Assembly (NCBI GenBank): GCA_030998225.1
Contig: JAPYXD010000698.1
Span: forward strand, 6,427,001 to 6,491,000
Origin: Diplolepis rosae
Lineage: Eukaryota > Arthropoda > Insecta > Hymenoptera > Diplolepididae
Reading direction: 5' to 3'
Length of the DNA stretch: 64,000 bases
Part shown: one piece after another, positions 11,836 through 24,130 of the stretch
Layout of the letters: each line of letters starts with the position of its first letter
Numbering within the stretch: the first letter of the stretch is position 1
Notes under the pieces: generated by a model
The model's database searches: none
Seen by the model: the letters and a program-made list of their open reading frames with translations, nothing else
Told to the model about the DNA's origin: nothing
Translations under genes and position numbers: made by a program

Positions 11836-12573
11836 AAGGGTTTCCCAATAAGGGTGATATGTTTTGAAATTGAAAAAAAAACACTGAATATTCATTCGGA
11901 ATTGATCGAAATCTTTTTTATTATATTGGATATTCTATGCCATTTATGATTTAAAGAATATATCGGCCAAATGTCCCCCGAGACTTGAGCCAAAAATGCG
12001 CCTCATCAGAAAAGATGATTTTTTGATGAAAATTGGGATGATTTTCAATTGATTCCAGAGCCCAATCCGCGAACTCCCGACGCAAACGATGGTCATTAGG
12101 CTTGAGTTCTTGGGCCAGAATCATCTTATAGGGATGCAGGCCAAGATCCAATCGCAAAATACGCCAGGTAGTCATCCTGGACAGGCCCAATTCCTGAGAT
12201 CGGCGTGGCACGGACAATTCACGGTACGGCGGCTATATTCTGTGTAGAACGTGCGGTACGCATACGATTTTTAGGCTTAGTATCCAATAGAGTAAATTCA
12301 CTCTCCAACTTATCGATTATTCGACGAATTGAGAGCGCGGATGGAGCAGAATGACGACCATATTTTGCACGATATGCTCTTTGAACACCGACAAAACTTC
12401 TCGAATTTTGATAAAATAATTGGACAATTTCCAAACGTTGTGGAAGCGTGAAACTACTCATGATTAAATGGCAAACCTTACTGATCACAACTGACAGCAG
12501 ACGTCAAAAATTTCAGTTCAAATCAGCCCGATAGGGACATTCAAAATCATATCACCCCTATTGGGAAACCCTT
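11836..12573 (-). mobile_element. Tc1/mariner-superfamily element with internal deletion
   Basis: Inverted ends AAGGGTTTCCCAATAAGG (left) and, reversed, AAGGGTTTCCCAATAGGG (right), with TA next to each end. Only 738 bp remain. The flanks are also mirror images (AATTTATTGTTAGATATA from 11810 and its reverse to 12591, with a (TA)n expansion on the left), so the true terminal repeats may be ~20-25 bp longer than the boundary given here. Confidence 0.8.
11951..12461 (-). pseudogene. Truncated Tc1/mariner-type transposase
   Basis: The ATG at 12461 opens a frame beginning MSSFTLPQRLEIVQ with an N-terminal helix-turn-helix region. A single-base frameshift near 12218 moves the reading to a second frame containing SRMTTWRILR (second DNA-binding helix) and IIFSDEAHFWL, which carries the first catalytic Asp. 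Right after this the sequence jumps to what reads, in a third frame, as the normal C-terminus (GGHLADIFFKS). The middle of the protein with the other two catalytic acidic residues is therefore deleted. About 165 residues remain against roughly 340 in the family, so it cannot be active. Confidence 0.75.
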
Positions 12574-12592
12574 TATATCTAACAATAAATTG

Positions 12593-13997
12593 GAAATAGT
12601 TTGTGCAAAAATATATCAAATGCTGTTTTGGTTTAACAGTTTATACAATCTAACTATAAGTTTCACATAATCCAGTTATATAGATTCTTTGATTCATTAA
12701 ATTGTTGATTCGCTCGGTTGCCTATTCAAATTTTTTCCCGTGTAATATTGGTTATCAAGGTATAGGGATAAATTCCGATAGATAGCATATCGATATTTCG
12801 TATTAACCTCACTATCATCAAGGATGATTGTTAATAGAATATATTTGCAAACGGTAACTGTAGGCTTGTTTACGGACATTTTCAACGCACGTTAATAATT
12901 TCCCTTGGGGTGACGTTTTCGAACATTTCTTGCGGTGATGAAATTCGCGCGAGGTCGTTAACCGACATTGAATGAATAGCTTCTCGTTTTTCTCACATCG
13001 ACTGGAACCTCGTTTTCTTACATTATACGCTTCAGAAATAAATGCCTCTTATATGAAAGTTAACTGTATTTTTAAAAAAGTTTAATAAGAATGTATCGCC
13101 ATTTCCAATTAAAATTCATTTGCTTATTAACTTTTCATTTAGCTGCATTAATTCAATTTTAACAAGACGTTATGAAAACTCAATAAAATGTTTCATCTGA
13201 AAAAGTTCTCATAATTTAATTTCGGAATAAATTTAAAACTTTGATGGGTATAAGTATCTCGCGACAAATTATCATGCATGCATACTTTGTTTAAAGGTGT
13301 CAAACTACCGAGAGTTGATCATTGATTATATATATTTCATGTATTGAAGCTGCGAAATTATAACTCTGAAGGTCCAGTGTTTCAATATAGATGCAAATTC
13401 ATTTATCGTTTCAATGATAATGAATAATAAACAAGCATTTGTGTTCATTGTTAGAAATTTCTGCCGGAATTTCCGAAACATGTAGCCAAAGTTTTATTCA
13501 GTTTTACAATTTTGTAAAATTATGATAAATTTGAAAAAAATTAATTTTACATTTAACGCTTTGGGTAATTAAAACTTTAAGAAGTTACATATGACAGAAA
13601 ATTCTATTAGAATTTCGTAATTTTAAGAAGAATTTTATATGAAATATAATTTTCAGGTAATTAAAACAGACTAAATGTTAGCTTGCTCACAAATGAATAA
13701 ATTGTTCGAATATAATTTCATATTAATGTAAATTTTGCTGCTGCATAATAGAAAGCTGTTGAAGACTGAATTTTAATGCCAAGGATGGATTTGAAAGCCA
13801 GAGTGCATTTTTGCGAAAGAAACGTTCTCGCGAATCAAATCGAATTTGTTCTGTTTCGTTTGTTAGGCTAAGTAAAGAAGCAGGCGAGGTCTCATAAAAG
13901 TTCTTTCAAACAGCGAATTCATGACCGTGTATTGTTTCATCTAATGTTTAGAGCTTACTTTGAAGAGAAATTAAGAAAACGTTTTTTTTAACTTATC
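12593..13997. other. Repeat with an empty TTAA site, then no recognised gene
   Basis: Positions about 12635-12740 match the sequences flanking the element at 38561-39626 (TTTCACATAATC, then ATTCATTAAATTGTTGATTCGCTCG) but have an uninterrupted TTAA. The rest to 13997 is AT-rich. A truncated ACACTGTTAGAAAT-type MITE starts near 13447. No coding sequence supported. Confidence 0.55.
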
Positions 13998-15791
13998 CCC
14001 GTGTGGAAATTTTGTCCTGGCGCGAGCCAGGCCCCAACCAGGAAAAACCGGGCCCCAACTTGGGTATCGAGGCAGGACCAAACCGCAAATGAAACGCCTA
14101 ACCCGACCAAAGCCTACCTCATGGCCCAGTTTGGTCCCAACTTGGCACCGTTCATTTTGTGAGTCTCAGTCAAATTGAATCAGTGCCTCAGCCACATAAA
14201 TTTTTTTTTTAATGTTTTCATCTAATCCTTCTAGAATAATTTTCGAGATTTAAAATGTAGTCCAAGTCATATATTTTAATATTATTAACAAATATTTTGA
14301 ATTGAATTTGATTTTGACACGGAGAAAAATGGATATTGACCCATAATATCTGGATATTGAGGCACAATGTCAGTAGCATTCAACTATGTGACAAACATTT
14401 AGATATTCTACTTCAATGCCTGCAGATATTGAAAAAGGGATATTAACCACCAGTATCTCAGATATTGAACTTGATTATCTCAGATATTAAGAATGAATAT
14501 TCGAGATACTAAACTTCTGAATATCCTCGTTAGTAAACTTGAATGCCTGAGGTACTAGAGTTGACTATCTCAGATATTTAACATCAATATCAGGTATACT
14601 GGAAATGTAAGTTATAGATGTTACATCAGCTCAATATCTAAGATACTCAAAAAATTATTTTAAAGGTTATAAAATAACTACATATTCAGTTTTTAGAAAA
14701 AAGTCAAATTATATTTTATTATGCTCTTTTCTGTAAAAGTAATGTAGATGTTTGAACCAAATTTTCATTATCTGGCATGTCTAAAATTAATTTAATGTTC
14801 TTGTTAGAAACTTAAACTTAACACTAAGGTTAGATTTCATTTTCGGCTATAAACCACATATAGAGAAAATATATAGCTTATATGTTTTACTTACTGCATC
14901 TCAAGTTAATGACCCGATCACTTTTATTCCATTAGAAACACTTATTAGAATTTAAGTAAACTTTAATAAACTTTTAAAATTTATCTTTCCGGAACGCTGC
15001 AAGCATGTCAATCTTAGATTCACTTAGATTTCGATGAGAGCGAAAAAGTGATCACATAACCTTTATATATATGCGCGCGCACTTCATGCTTCAATATCTA
15101 AACTATTGAATTTGAATATCAAATGTTACTTCTCGGCAAAATCTTATATATTGAAAAAAAAATTTTAATATTGCGTGTCAATATCTAGATATTATGGATG
15201 AATATTTCCTATTTGAATATCTACTTTTCAATATCCATTTTTCTCCGTGTACACTGTGAAACCAAGTATGAACTTTTTAAGAACCTTTCAATGGAGTTCA
15301 CGACAGCCCATTCATTTATTAAAAATAAAAGTGTCAAACACGCAGTTGAAATAAATGAAAAAATTTAAAACTTTATTCCAACCTCTAAAATGACAGATTC
15401 AAAGTCTAATCTACAAATTTGATTTAGTTACTATCGTTTTCATTGCTTACTCTTCTTGCTTTAATTATCGCGCGATGCCTCCGGACTCATCCAGTGCTCT
15501 TTATTTTGGGCATTTTAATTAGCACGCACAGAAATTAAACACATACACTATCGAACATAATCATTAATATCTTTGGCATAATTTAAAGAACCCGGGTTTA
15601 AGATTGGAGGCGATCTAAAAACACAAGCACAGCCAAAGTAGGTGGCGCTGTAACCGCAACAACTATTAAACAAGTATCCAGGTTGGCTTCATGCCACATC
15701 CAAGACATTCGCCATGTTGTAGCCAAATAATAATTTTCCAAGTTGGGGCCAAACTTGTAATAGGGCAAAAATTTGGCAATTTCCACACGGG
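13998..15791. mobile_element. CCCGTGTGGAAATT-ended element with nested insertion
   Basis: Begins CCCGTGTGGAAATTTTGTC and ends with the inverted AATTTCCACACGGG. A second copy at 35244-37367 shares both termini and most of the interior. The element is GC-rich near its left end (CCAGGCCCCAACC-type repeats). It is interrupted at 14318-15249 by another element that is absent from the second copy. No ORF of transposase size. Confidence 0.75.
14318..15249. mobile_element. CACGGAGAAAAATGG-ended foldback, nested
   Basis: The ends CACGGAGAAAAATGGATATT and its inverse are exact. The subterminal DNA on both sides is rich in the ATATCTGGATATTGA-type motif. 932 bp, non-coding. The second copy is 21293-27979, split by a retrotransposon. 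This copy preserves that retrotransposon's empty target site (near 14880-14910, minus orientation). Confidence 0.8.
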
Positions 15792-16257
15792 TCACGATAC
15801 ATTTGTTTCTTTGTGTATGGGTCATTCCATATTAGATTGACAGTCGATGTCGCAGATTTGAATAAGATAATTTTTTTTCGGTTCTTTATCAACAATAAAT
15901 AGACACGCAGTTTTTTGTTTGGCCAAAAAAATTTTTTTTGCAAGTATACGATTTTTCGAATTTTCTAAAAAAATGATATTTTCGATATAGCAAGCGCATT
16001 TTCAAGCCTGTTTATCTTGAAAACAATTGTTCGCACGAAAAATTTTGCAAATTACGAAAATAAGAAATAAACGCAAAATCGTCTTTTTCCAAATTTGGCC
16101 CTTTTCGAAATTTTTTTTTCGTAGATTTAGATTCTTTGAAGTCTATTATAAAATATGACGATCGAATCAAAACGGCTGGATATATCATTTCTTAGAAAAT
16201 TCGATAAATCGTATACTTGTAAAAAATGTTTTCATAGGCCGAACAAAAAAATACGTG

Positions 16258-17204
16258 AATTATTGAATTAAATGAGAGAATAAAAATACCCAAACAAAAG
16301 ATAGATATTGAAAAGAAAGAAAAAGAAAAAATTATCTCAATTCCTTACTATGGCACTATTTCTGAAAATATAAAGAGAGTTTTAAACAAATATCAAATAA
16401 ACACCATTTACAGAATAAATTCTAAATTAAACAGGTCTATCAAGAAAAAAACTTTCAAAAAAGATCTTTCGCAGAAATGGTTTTCATAAAAAAAGAAAAA
16501 AACAATAGTCTAAACAAAGTCTCAGATTTGGAACATTTTAACCAATCTTATAATGCTGTTTTGGAATTCCTTTTATAAAAGTTGAAAAAAATCCAATTAT
16601 TTTTTTCCACATACTTATGTGTTGGTTTCCATTTCTTACTTAATTTATAAATGAATGTAAGAATTTAATTTTACTTTTTTTAAAAACAGATGAAGGAAAA
16701 AAATCCCACCTTATCTTATGTTGTTTCCTAAATTTTATTTAGTTTTAAACAAATTTGACTTCTTATTGACTCCGTAATTTTAAACTTCGACGATACGCTC
16801 CTGTTCATATTATAGTAATAAGTAAATGACAATTTTAAAATTCAGTTAAGTCGTGAGCAGAGCCATGTGCTCTTGCTTTCAAACAAAATTTCATACTTGT
16901 TTAACCTTACAATGTTTGTAAATTATCATGTATTATATTTTTACTTTTACAATTTTTAAGGTACATACTTTTTTTATATAATAATACTTTTATAATATTT
17001 TATCTGTTACAATCGCTGTAAATCAATTTATTATTACAGATTTAAAAACTTAATACTAATGTTGGTAAAGTAATAAAAGCTTTTATTCCCTGATGAGGAG
17101 ATACATTGTGTTCTCGAAACGTTGGAACTGTTTTTTTTTTTTTAAATAAAATGACTTGGTCCGAAAGTGTCGTTTTTCTTTCAAACACATTTGATGTGTA
17201 CTAC
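16258..17204 (+). mobile_element. 5'-truncated Penelope-like retroelement fragment
   Basis: The insertion splits the foldback right arm with ACGTG repeated on both sides (16253-16257 and 17205-17209). Its first ~230 bp read in two frames as KIPKQKIDIEKK and then SIPYYGTISENIKRVLNKY and QINTIYRINSKL. This resembles the region after the reverse transcriptase domain in Penelope-like elements; the match is from memory. The downstream ~700 bp is AT-rich and ends in a hammerhead-like core and a T run. Frameshifts and truncation mean it is dead as a protein gene. Confidence 0.45.
17086..17127 (+). ncRNA. Hammerhead ribozyme-like motif
   Basis: Stem I 5' TTCC (17086-17089); CTGATGA core (17090-17096); an extra G; stem II GAGA/TCTC closing a short loop (17098-17115); GAA (17116-17118); the self-complementary ACGT of a minimal stem III (17119-17122); T as the nucleotide before cleavage (17123); and GGAA pairing back to stem I (17124-17127). 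All invariant hammerhead positions are present. It lies near the 3' end of a Penelope-like fragment, where such ribozymes are known. The very short stem III would need dimerisation or be weak. Confidence 0.55.
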
Positions 17205-17296
17205 ACGTGTCTATTTATTGTTGATAAAGAACGAAAAAAAATTATCTTGTTCAAATCTGCGACATCGACTGTCAATCTAATATGGAATGACCCATA

Positions 17297-19127
17297 TATG
17301 TAAAGTGGAGGAAATTATGACAGAGAATACAAGAAAGTGAATGACATCAGCTTGAACCTCCTTTAGAAAAAGAAGATTAGTGCAAATGTTACATAAAAAT
17401 TTAAGTGCAAATAATTTAGTAAAAGAATGAATTTGCTTGAAAGGGATTGGATTTATGTATAGATTAGTGTGTAAGCTTGTTATTACGTGTAGACGGAATT
17501 GTAATGGGGAACTGATGGTGGCTGTATAACACGAGATTCAAATGCCGCAAGCCAATCTTTCATAAATTCCCTATCCCTGGAGCATCCCGATGAAATGTGA
17601 TATTATCCACGTGCCTAATATTCAAAAAGCGTTGTTTCCGCTTTATCCCCTAGGGTTAAGAGGGCTTCTTCCATCCTCAGTCTCTATTCTCTTCATTTCG
17701 AATTCCCCGAATACGCTTGGCTCTGAGACTATGGCATAAGAAATCTGCGAGGCTCACTCGTATATTTTAATCAGGACCCCGTTCATCCCTCTTTCTCTCT
17801 CGATCCTACTCTAACAGTCTAAACCTCTTCTTCACCCTCCCTCGTCCTCTTTGTACTACCTATTCTTTTTCTTTCGTCGTTTTCCGCTCCGCCTTTACCA
17901 GAGGAGACTTATAAGAAGAGAATAAAAAGGCCCTCGGGTGGATGAAAAGAGCTGAATAACTTCGGGATAAAAGCCGAATAAATCTTTTTATTATCCCCGT
18001 CTCGTCCCACGTCTGCCCCACCTAGTCGTACCTACATAAGTACGCAAGGCTTTTTCTCGTATAAGAATCCTTGGTACTCCCTTCGCCGCTCCACTCAATA
18101 CTCCTACATCATTTCCATTCTTTCCTCCTCTCATCGCGGTCTTCTCAACCCTCATTTACTACTATTCGATTCGTCTCATCTTCCAAGTGGTTCACTTCTT
18201 CATAACAGTAGTCAATAGTTCGAAAATAGTTGAGAAGACAGAAAGTCAATAGCCATGGTTTTTTGTGCAAAAATTCAAGTATATTATCTCTTCTTCAATT
18301 AGAGTGGATATCAGAGAGTATTTCTAAGACAATAAGTTACAAATTTGTCATTCTTATCGATTTTTTAATTGAAACGTTTCCATTGACAAGTGTCTCTTAT
18401 CTGCAAGACGATAGACATTTATAGCATTGACAGAGAGTTGATTCAAGCGATTGAGATATTATAGTTCGAGTTTGAATAACGTGTTCGAATGTCAGGTATA
18501 TTGAATAGCTGGTATAATATCCTGAAAAAATTATCTCGATGTTTTTATTTGTAGAATGAGTATACATTTATGAAAATAACTATCTGAAAACATAAATACA
18601 TATCACCAGTAAACAAAATATTTATGTGTAAGACATAGTGTTCAATTTTTTGATAAAATTGAGATTCTTAATTCAATAGTCAATTGGGAATTTGCATATT
18701 TTTTTTAAAGTGATCAAAAAATGAAATTTGGGGGTCACATTTGCATACAAAATGTTTTCTGAATTTTTTAGTTAGTAATAATTTATTAATGAGGATAAGA
18801 AAAATTTTAATTTTAAATTATCTGAAAACGTTCCGGATAGAGTCGAATGTTTCCGATGATACAGTGACATCACGTCGTTATGTACAATCGCTCTGAGTCG
18901 CATCTTTGTATTGACGCCGATTGAAAATTCTGTAAAATGTCAAAAAAACGGCATATAAATGGTGTTTTGTCGATGGGTCTTATAATTCAACAAACCAAGA
19001 CACCCGAAATTTTTTTTCCAGTTCCGGTAAATCCGATTGTGTGAAATAAATGTTTTGAAAGTACACAACGCCGAAATAAGCCGGAAACTAGTAACATGTT
19101 TTTCTGCCAAGATCATTTTGATGTATT
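17297..19127. other. No gene; GC-richer island 17.5-18.2 kb
   Basis: Apparently single-copy DNA with pyrimidine-rich runs (about 17640-18180), then AT-rich sequence. No exon could be supported. Confidence 0.4.
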
Positions 19128-19465
19128 ACACTGATAGAAATAGTTCGGGAGTTTTAGCCATTCGGTTGTAGGTTGGGAATTTATAATTGTATTTATAAAA
19201 TAATATGTCTCTGAAGAACGCAGGATGTTGAATACAGAAATCAAAATATTGTAAGTGAAACTGGTCGAATCAGAAATATAATATGGGAAGGCGAACAATA
19301 AATTTTTCCATAGCAACCAATAATATGGTTGATTCGTTCATATTTATTCAGTTATAATCGGATGGTTAAAATACAAATCTCATATTGCTGTATCTATGCC
19401 AGCAATAAGGTAAGGTTAAATTAATCATAAATATCGTTGTAACAGCCATTCCTTTCTATCAGTGT
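19128..19465. mobile_element. MITE with ACACTGATAGAAA ends
   Basis: ACACTGATAGAAA at the left and TTTCTATCAGTGT at the right, 338 bp apart. No coding capacity. The ends resemble those of the ACACTGTTAGAAAT family. Confidence 0.6.
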
Positions 19466-21292
19466 ATAAGTATTCTTATTTCTTTATCATAATATTGTTA
19501 CCTGTGAATAAACTATAATTGAAAAAACATATATATTTCTTTATATTTATATTTATAGCGCTCAAAACAAATTCTAACCTCAATTTGTCGAATGTTAAAC
19601 ATTAAACTTGCTGTTATTACTTTTCTCAGATTTTTCATTAAAAAATGTTCAATTTCTGGCTTTGAAACAAATTTTACAATAATAAATTAATATTTATATC
19701 ATACATTTTACCAATAATATACTCATCTTCTTTAATAACGTAATAATAATTTAACTATGTACTAAATACATTAACTTATACATGAATGATTTTTTATTAT
19801 CATCGATTAGTAGTTTTTTCTTTTATTTGAATTGACAGAGTAGAATAATGATTATAATTTGTAAATTTAACTTACAAAGTGCCTTCGACACCACGAAACC
19901 ACTATCCAGCTTAGAAGGAATTTTTTAATAAACAAACCAGTTTTCTAATTAATTAGAACTTCACTCGCACTTGTTTTGCATGTTGCCAATACAAAAACAC
20001 AACGATATGATGTAACAGTTTCAAGAACCAATCAAAGACGCTTTATCCCCAAAGCAATCCGTTTCAAACGCTCATTATCTTTGAATCGATCGCAAATCAA
20101 CAATTAATGAATAAAAAAAAACGCCATTGTAATTATTTTCTATGTAACATAAACTTTTGATTTCCTATATAAAATGGTATAATTTTGTTGCTTTCGAATT
20201 CCCAAATATTAGCAATCAATTAAACAATCTCTAAATGTAGTATATTTTTTAATCCCTTTGATTGAAATGTAAATATAACAAACATGTTGAGCACATTGGC
20301 TAAAAAGTAGTGATCGCGTGCAAAATACATTTGGAGCGTTTCATTTAGCAAATTGGCTCTAAATGAGGATGGCCATCTCGTAGATTCTCCATGAAGAAAC
20401 CCTCTGCTCACCCTCTCGCTTTGATTCAACCATAATCTCTTTGTCTATGTGTCTCATTGTTCCTGTTTCACTTTCTCTCTTCCGCTCTATAGTTTCTGCT
20501 CTCTCATACATTTCTATAACCCCTCTGGCGTCAACCCTCGAAGAATTAAGTTCCAAGGGGAGCACAGAGTTTATAGGGTTATAGGTTACAGTGGCCGATT
20601 TCAACCCCTGCTCCAGAGATTGGAATCTACACCTACTGTAGCATACTCGCATTTACGAGTTCGTAGAGCGACCTCTGGTATTTGTGTAATGAGCTTTAGG
20701 CTTCATCGTTGTGTGCCAATGTGTACAATTTTGTGTAAACACATTTACATACGTGTATAGATAGTATACGCAGACATATTCTTGAAACACTCATACTTGC
20801 TCGTAAAATGTAGAGAAACACAAATACAGATGCTTTCAAAAATTTGTATTCACAGTCTCGTATAAATTCAGTATACAGCACGCGATCGTCAAACTATGTA
20901 GAAGGCATAAAGGCAAACAAGGGTTGTTGAGACAGCTTCCAAGCCAACGGGCTTTTAGAATCTCGACTAAACATTTTGCACCCTTTGTCAGTGTCTCTCA
21001 ACTCGAATAGAAGCCGTCTTGTTAGCATGAAGCTGAATCTTCATTTATGATAATCCACATAGTAATGCCCTACCCCTAAGAAGATATTTCTATTTTAATT
21101 TACGATACAAACGTTTCTGTGAATTTCGTTACATATTATAAGGGGCTTATAAGAATTCCTTCCTCGCTACAACGAGGTAACAAACTGATTGAATTATACA
21201 GTAAATATTTTTGAAATTATAATTAGAGAATGAAACATTTCATTGAAATAATCTCGTGCAGAAATCTTAACATGGACATAGTTGTATTCTCA
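19466..21292. other. No gene recognised; island at 20.35-21.0 kb
   Basis: AT-rich to about 20340, then GC-richer sequence with overlapping short frames on both strands. None has a recognisable domain. Confidence 0.4.
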
Positions 21293-21620
21293 CACGGAGG
21301 AAAATGGATATTGAAAAGTAGATATTCAAATAGGAGATATTCATCCATAATATCTAGATATTGACACGCAATATTAAAATATTTTTTTTCAATATATAAG
21401 ATTTTCCAAAGAAGTAACATTTGATATTCAGATTTAATAGTTTAGATATTGAAGCATGAAGTGCGCGCGCATATATATCATCGAAATCTAAGTGAATCAA
21501 AGATTGACATGCTTGCAGCGTGCCGGAAAGATAAATTTTGAAGGTTTATTAAAGTTTTCTTAGATTCTAATAAGTGTTTCTAATGGAATAAAAGTGATCG
21601 GGACTTTAACTTGAGATGCA

Positions 21621-21634
21621 GTAAGTAAAACATA
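21621..21634 (+). repeat. Target-site duplication, left copy
   Basis: GTAAGTAAAACATA, identical to 27536-27549. The uninterrupted sister element (14318-15249) carries this sequence once, which confirms the boundary. Confidence 0.9.
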
Positions 21635-22797
21635 AACTCCGCCATTGCCGGTCCCAAGCCCGGATGAGAAAGGAGGAGGGGGCACACAGACAGCAACATG
21701 ACACAACACATTACAGCGACACTAAACACAACACACCTAACAACCAAGAGAGCGTTCTGAGGGCGGGCAGGGTCTCGCCGAGGTGAACGCATGAGTCCAA
21801 GCACGGAGCAGACGCGTCCTGCAGCCCACCAATGGTAGTAGCCGCAAGGACTCTGCCAGCAGTAGGGCTGTTGCCGTCAGGATGGCTGCCAAGGGAGCCC
21901 TATAGACGGGCTTTTCCCTAGTGATGGGCCTGCCGGGCGCACGTACCACGACGGTTGTTCTGCGACTTTCAGGCGCGTGAGGACGCGGTGTGGAGCGAAA
22001 GCATCAGGAGACCTTGAACAGGTCTCTTGATGCCGAATGAACGTACACGGAGTGAATGCGGGGGGCCCCTTAATCGGGGTATCGCCCCAAATGCGTATGC
22101 GGCGATGACGCTGAACTTCCCGCGTGCGCTCTTGCGGTCACACTACAATCACATGCACGACACCGACACCCACACACATCAGAATGAATGGGACGCTGAG
22201 TGAATGAGGCTGCGGCCGGCGCCTGCTGGATATTCCCGATAGACTAGCCAAGGGAGGAGTAGTAGCCTCTCGACCAGGGTAGGACGCGATGTCAGTACCT
22301 CACCTCTGTGGAAGTAATATGGGTAACCGTAAGTCCCTCCGGTGTTCGACCGCGAAGGGCAAAGATCCCGTGAAACCACATGTTAATCTGGGAAAACCGC
22401 TCACGATCCTACTGTCTGGAGCCAATGTCGGGGTTGAAATCATGGACGTCCGGGCGCAGGAATGAAGGATTACCTGGTCAGTATTTCCTTATATCCGACG
22501 CTGCGTAGGATAAATCGCACACCGTCTAGCCTGAAGTCCGGGTCAGGTGTCGGGGCGGACCCGGCACCGCTCGGTCGATAGGGGTGACGTTAAACCTTTA
22601 GCATCATTATGGCGCGGGCCTATCCCGTAACCTTTTTTGGTAGCTTCATTTAATGTGCCGATAGGATCGACCTCCCGATAAGCCGCTTCTCGGTTTCGGC
22701 GCATATAACTAGGGATTTATACAGGCGGGGATAGTAGCCCTACTGCGGTAGGGCTCCCATGATGGGCGAACCGTCTTAAGACACGAGGAAAACAAAC
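21635..22797 (+). other. 5' leader of the R1-clade element
   Basis: GC-rich, 1163 bp, with no conserved ORF. In this clade the leader usually holds the internal promoter. The sequence around 21640-21660 (CCGCCATTGCCGG) is the 5' end defined by the target duplication. Confidence 0.7.
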
Positions 22798-24130
22798 ATG
22801 AACTCTGAAAGAAATAAAGGACATGGAGACGTGAAGGCGCCAGATGCGCACTCACACACTTCTCCAGGAGCTGAGGGATGGCAAGACGTCCTTCAGCTCC
22901 TGAAGGAGCAAAATGAAAAAATGGAAAGGTTAGCCAGGGCCCTCAGCGTTATACAACAGGGTATGCTGAGGAATAACCCTGGCTTCGTTAAAGACTCGGT
23001 GAACGAGGCAACTGAGGTGTTGAGCGGCATGCTCAACACCCACAAGTGCCTCCTGGAGAGCGGGGTGAAATTCCAGAAGAAAATGGAATCTCACTCCGCT
23101 ATAAAGAAATTGGGGATCTTCCAGAGACCACGTTCGGCGTCTCTGGGAGATACCCCAAAAAATCAGGCGAAGGGCGAAAAAAGATCTGCGCCCTCTCCCC
23201 CTCTGGAAAAAACTCCCAAGAGGGGGAAGGGTGGCTCTTCGCCCTCTTATGCCGAGGTGGCCACGAGCCAGCCCCCAAATAAAGAAGGGGACTGGCATGT
23301 GGTCTCAAAAAAAAGAAAAAAAAAAAAGAAAAAAAAAAGGAGAAAAGGGCGGAGGACCCTGCCCAAAAAGCGCAGGGGACCACCGCCACTCCTAAGTCGA
23401 AGCGCTCCACGCCCGCCAGGTCGGGCGACGCCATCAAGGTGTCGGCGAAGGACGGCCAGTCCTACGCCGACATCTTGAGGGAAATGAAGGCGAAGGTCGA
23501 CCCCCGGAAGGCAGGACTTGAGGTCCTGTCTATCCGGAGGACCAGGAAGGAAGAAGTCCTTTTGGTCCTCAAAAAGGGGGAGACGTTTCGGCCTTCCGAA
23601 AGGAGCTCGACCTGGCGGTCGGGGAAAGGGCGCAAATTTCAGCCCTGGTCTCGACGAGGTCCCTCGAAATTAGGGACCTCGACGAGACCGTTGAAAAAGA
23701 AGAGGTTGTGTCTGCCCTGTGCTTGGCATTGGGCAGACCGGCTTTTGAGGGGTCCTGCAGGCTCTTCACCCGCTTTGGTGGGGTGAAGACTGCAGTCATC
23801 AGGCTAGCTGAGGCAGACGCCGCGCGTCTGCTTCAGCTAGGCAAGTTGAGGATCGGGTGGGAAGAGTGCCGCATTCGCGAGCACCTGGAAGTCGCCCGCT
23901 GCTTCAGGTGCCTTGGATACGGCCACGGGTCCCGGGGCTGCAGCAACCCCGACAGGAAAAACGCCTGTTGGAGATGCGGCGCCACGGGACACTTGGCCAG
24001 GACCTGTAAGGCGCCACCAAGGTGCCTGTCATGCGCAGACAGGGGCGACAAAGATGTCGCCCATGTGTCGGGGAGCGGCTCCTGCCCGGTCTTCCGGGAA
24101 GAGCTTCGGAGGTTGAGAGGCAGGAATTGA
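22798..24130 (+). CDS. ORF1, gag-like nucleic-acid-binding protein (two frameshifts)
   Basis: ATG at 22798. The N-terminal part has a helical, possibly coiled-coil stretch (LLKEQNEKMERLARAL, about residues 34-50), a Ser/Pro-rich linker and a long Lys run. Reading shifts frame in the A-rich run near 23310-23345, continues with GQSYADILREMK (from about 23457), and shifts again in AAAAAGGGGG near 23571-23580. The last part carries three metal-binding knuckles: CFRC...H...C from 23900, CWRC...H...C, and a longer-spaced third with CLSC. Such proteins bind element RNA and form the retrotransposition particle. ORF1 ends with TGA at 24128-24130 and overlaps the ORF2 frame. Both breaks are in homopolymers, so they may be assembly errors. 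Confidence 0.85.

Larger units (their letters stand above)
15818..17294. mobile_element. Third foldback copy, centre deleted and interrupted
   Basis: TGGGTCATTCCATATTAG begins at 15818 and its inverse ends at 17294, with TA on both sides. Compared with 9843-10919 it has lost the GC-rich centre (about 16060-16180). Its right arm is split at ACGTG by a 947-bp insertion. Confidence 0.75.

Noticed and set aside
20449..20760. 103-residue plus-strand ORF
   Set aside because: Overlaps frames on the other strand, no domain, Cys/His-rich by chance in a GC-richer island; no splice or start evidence.
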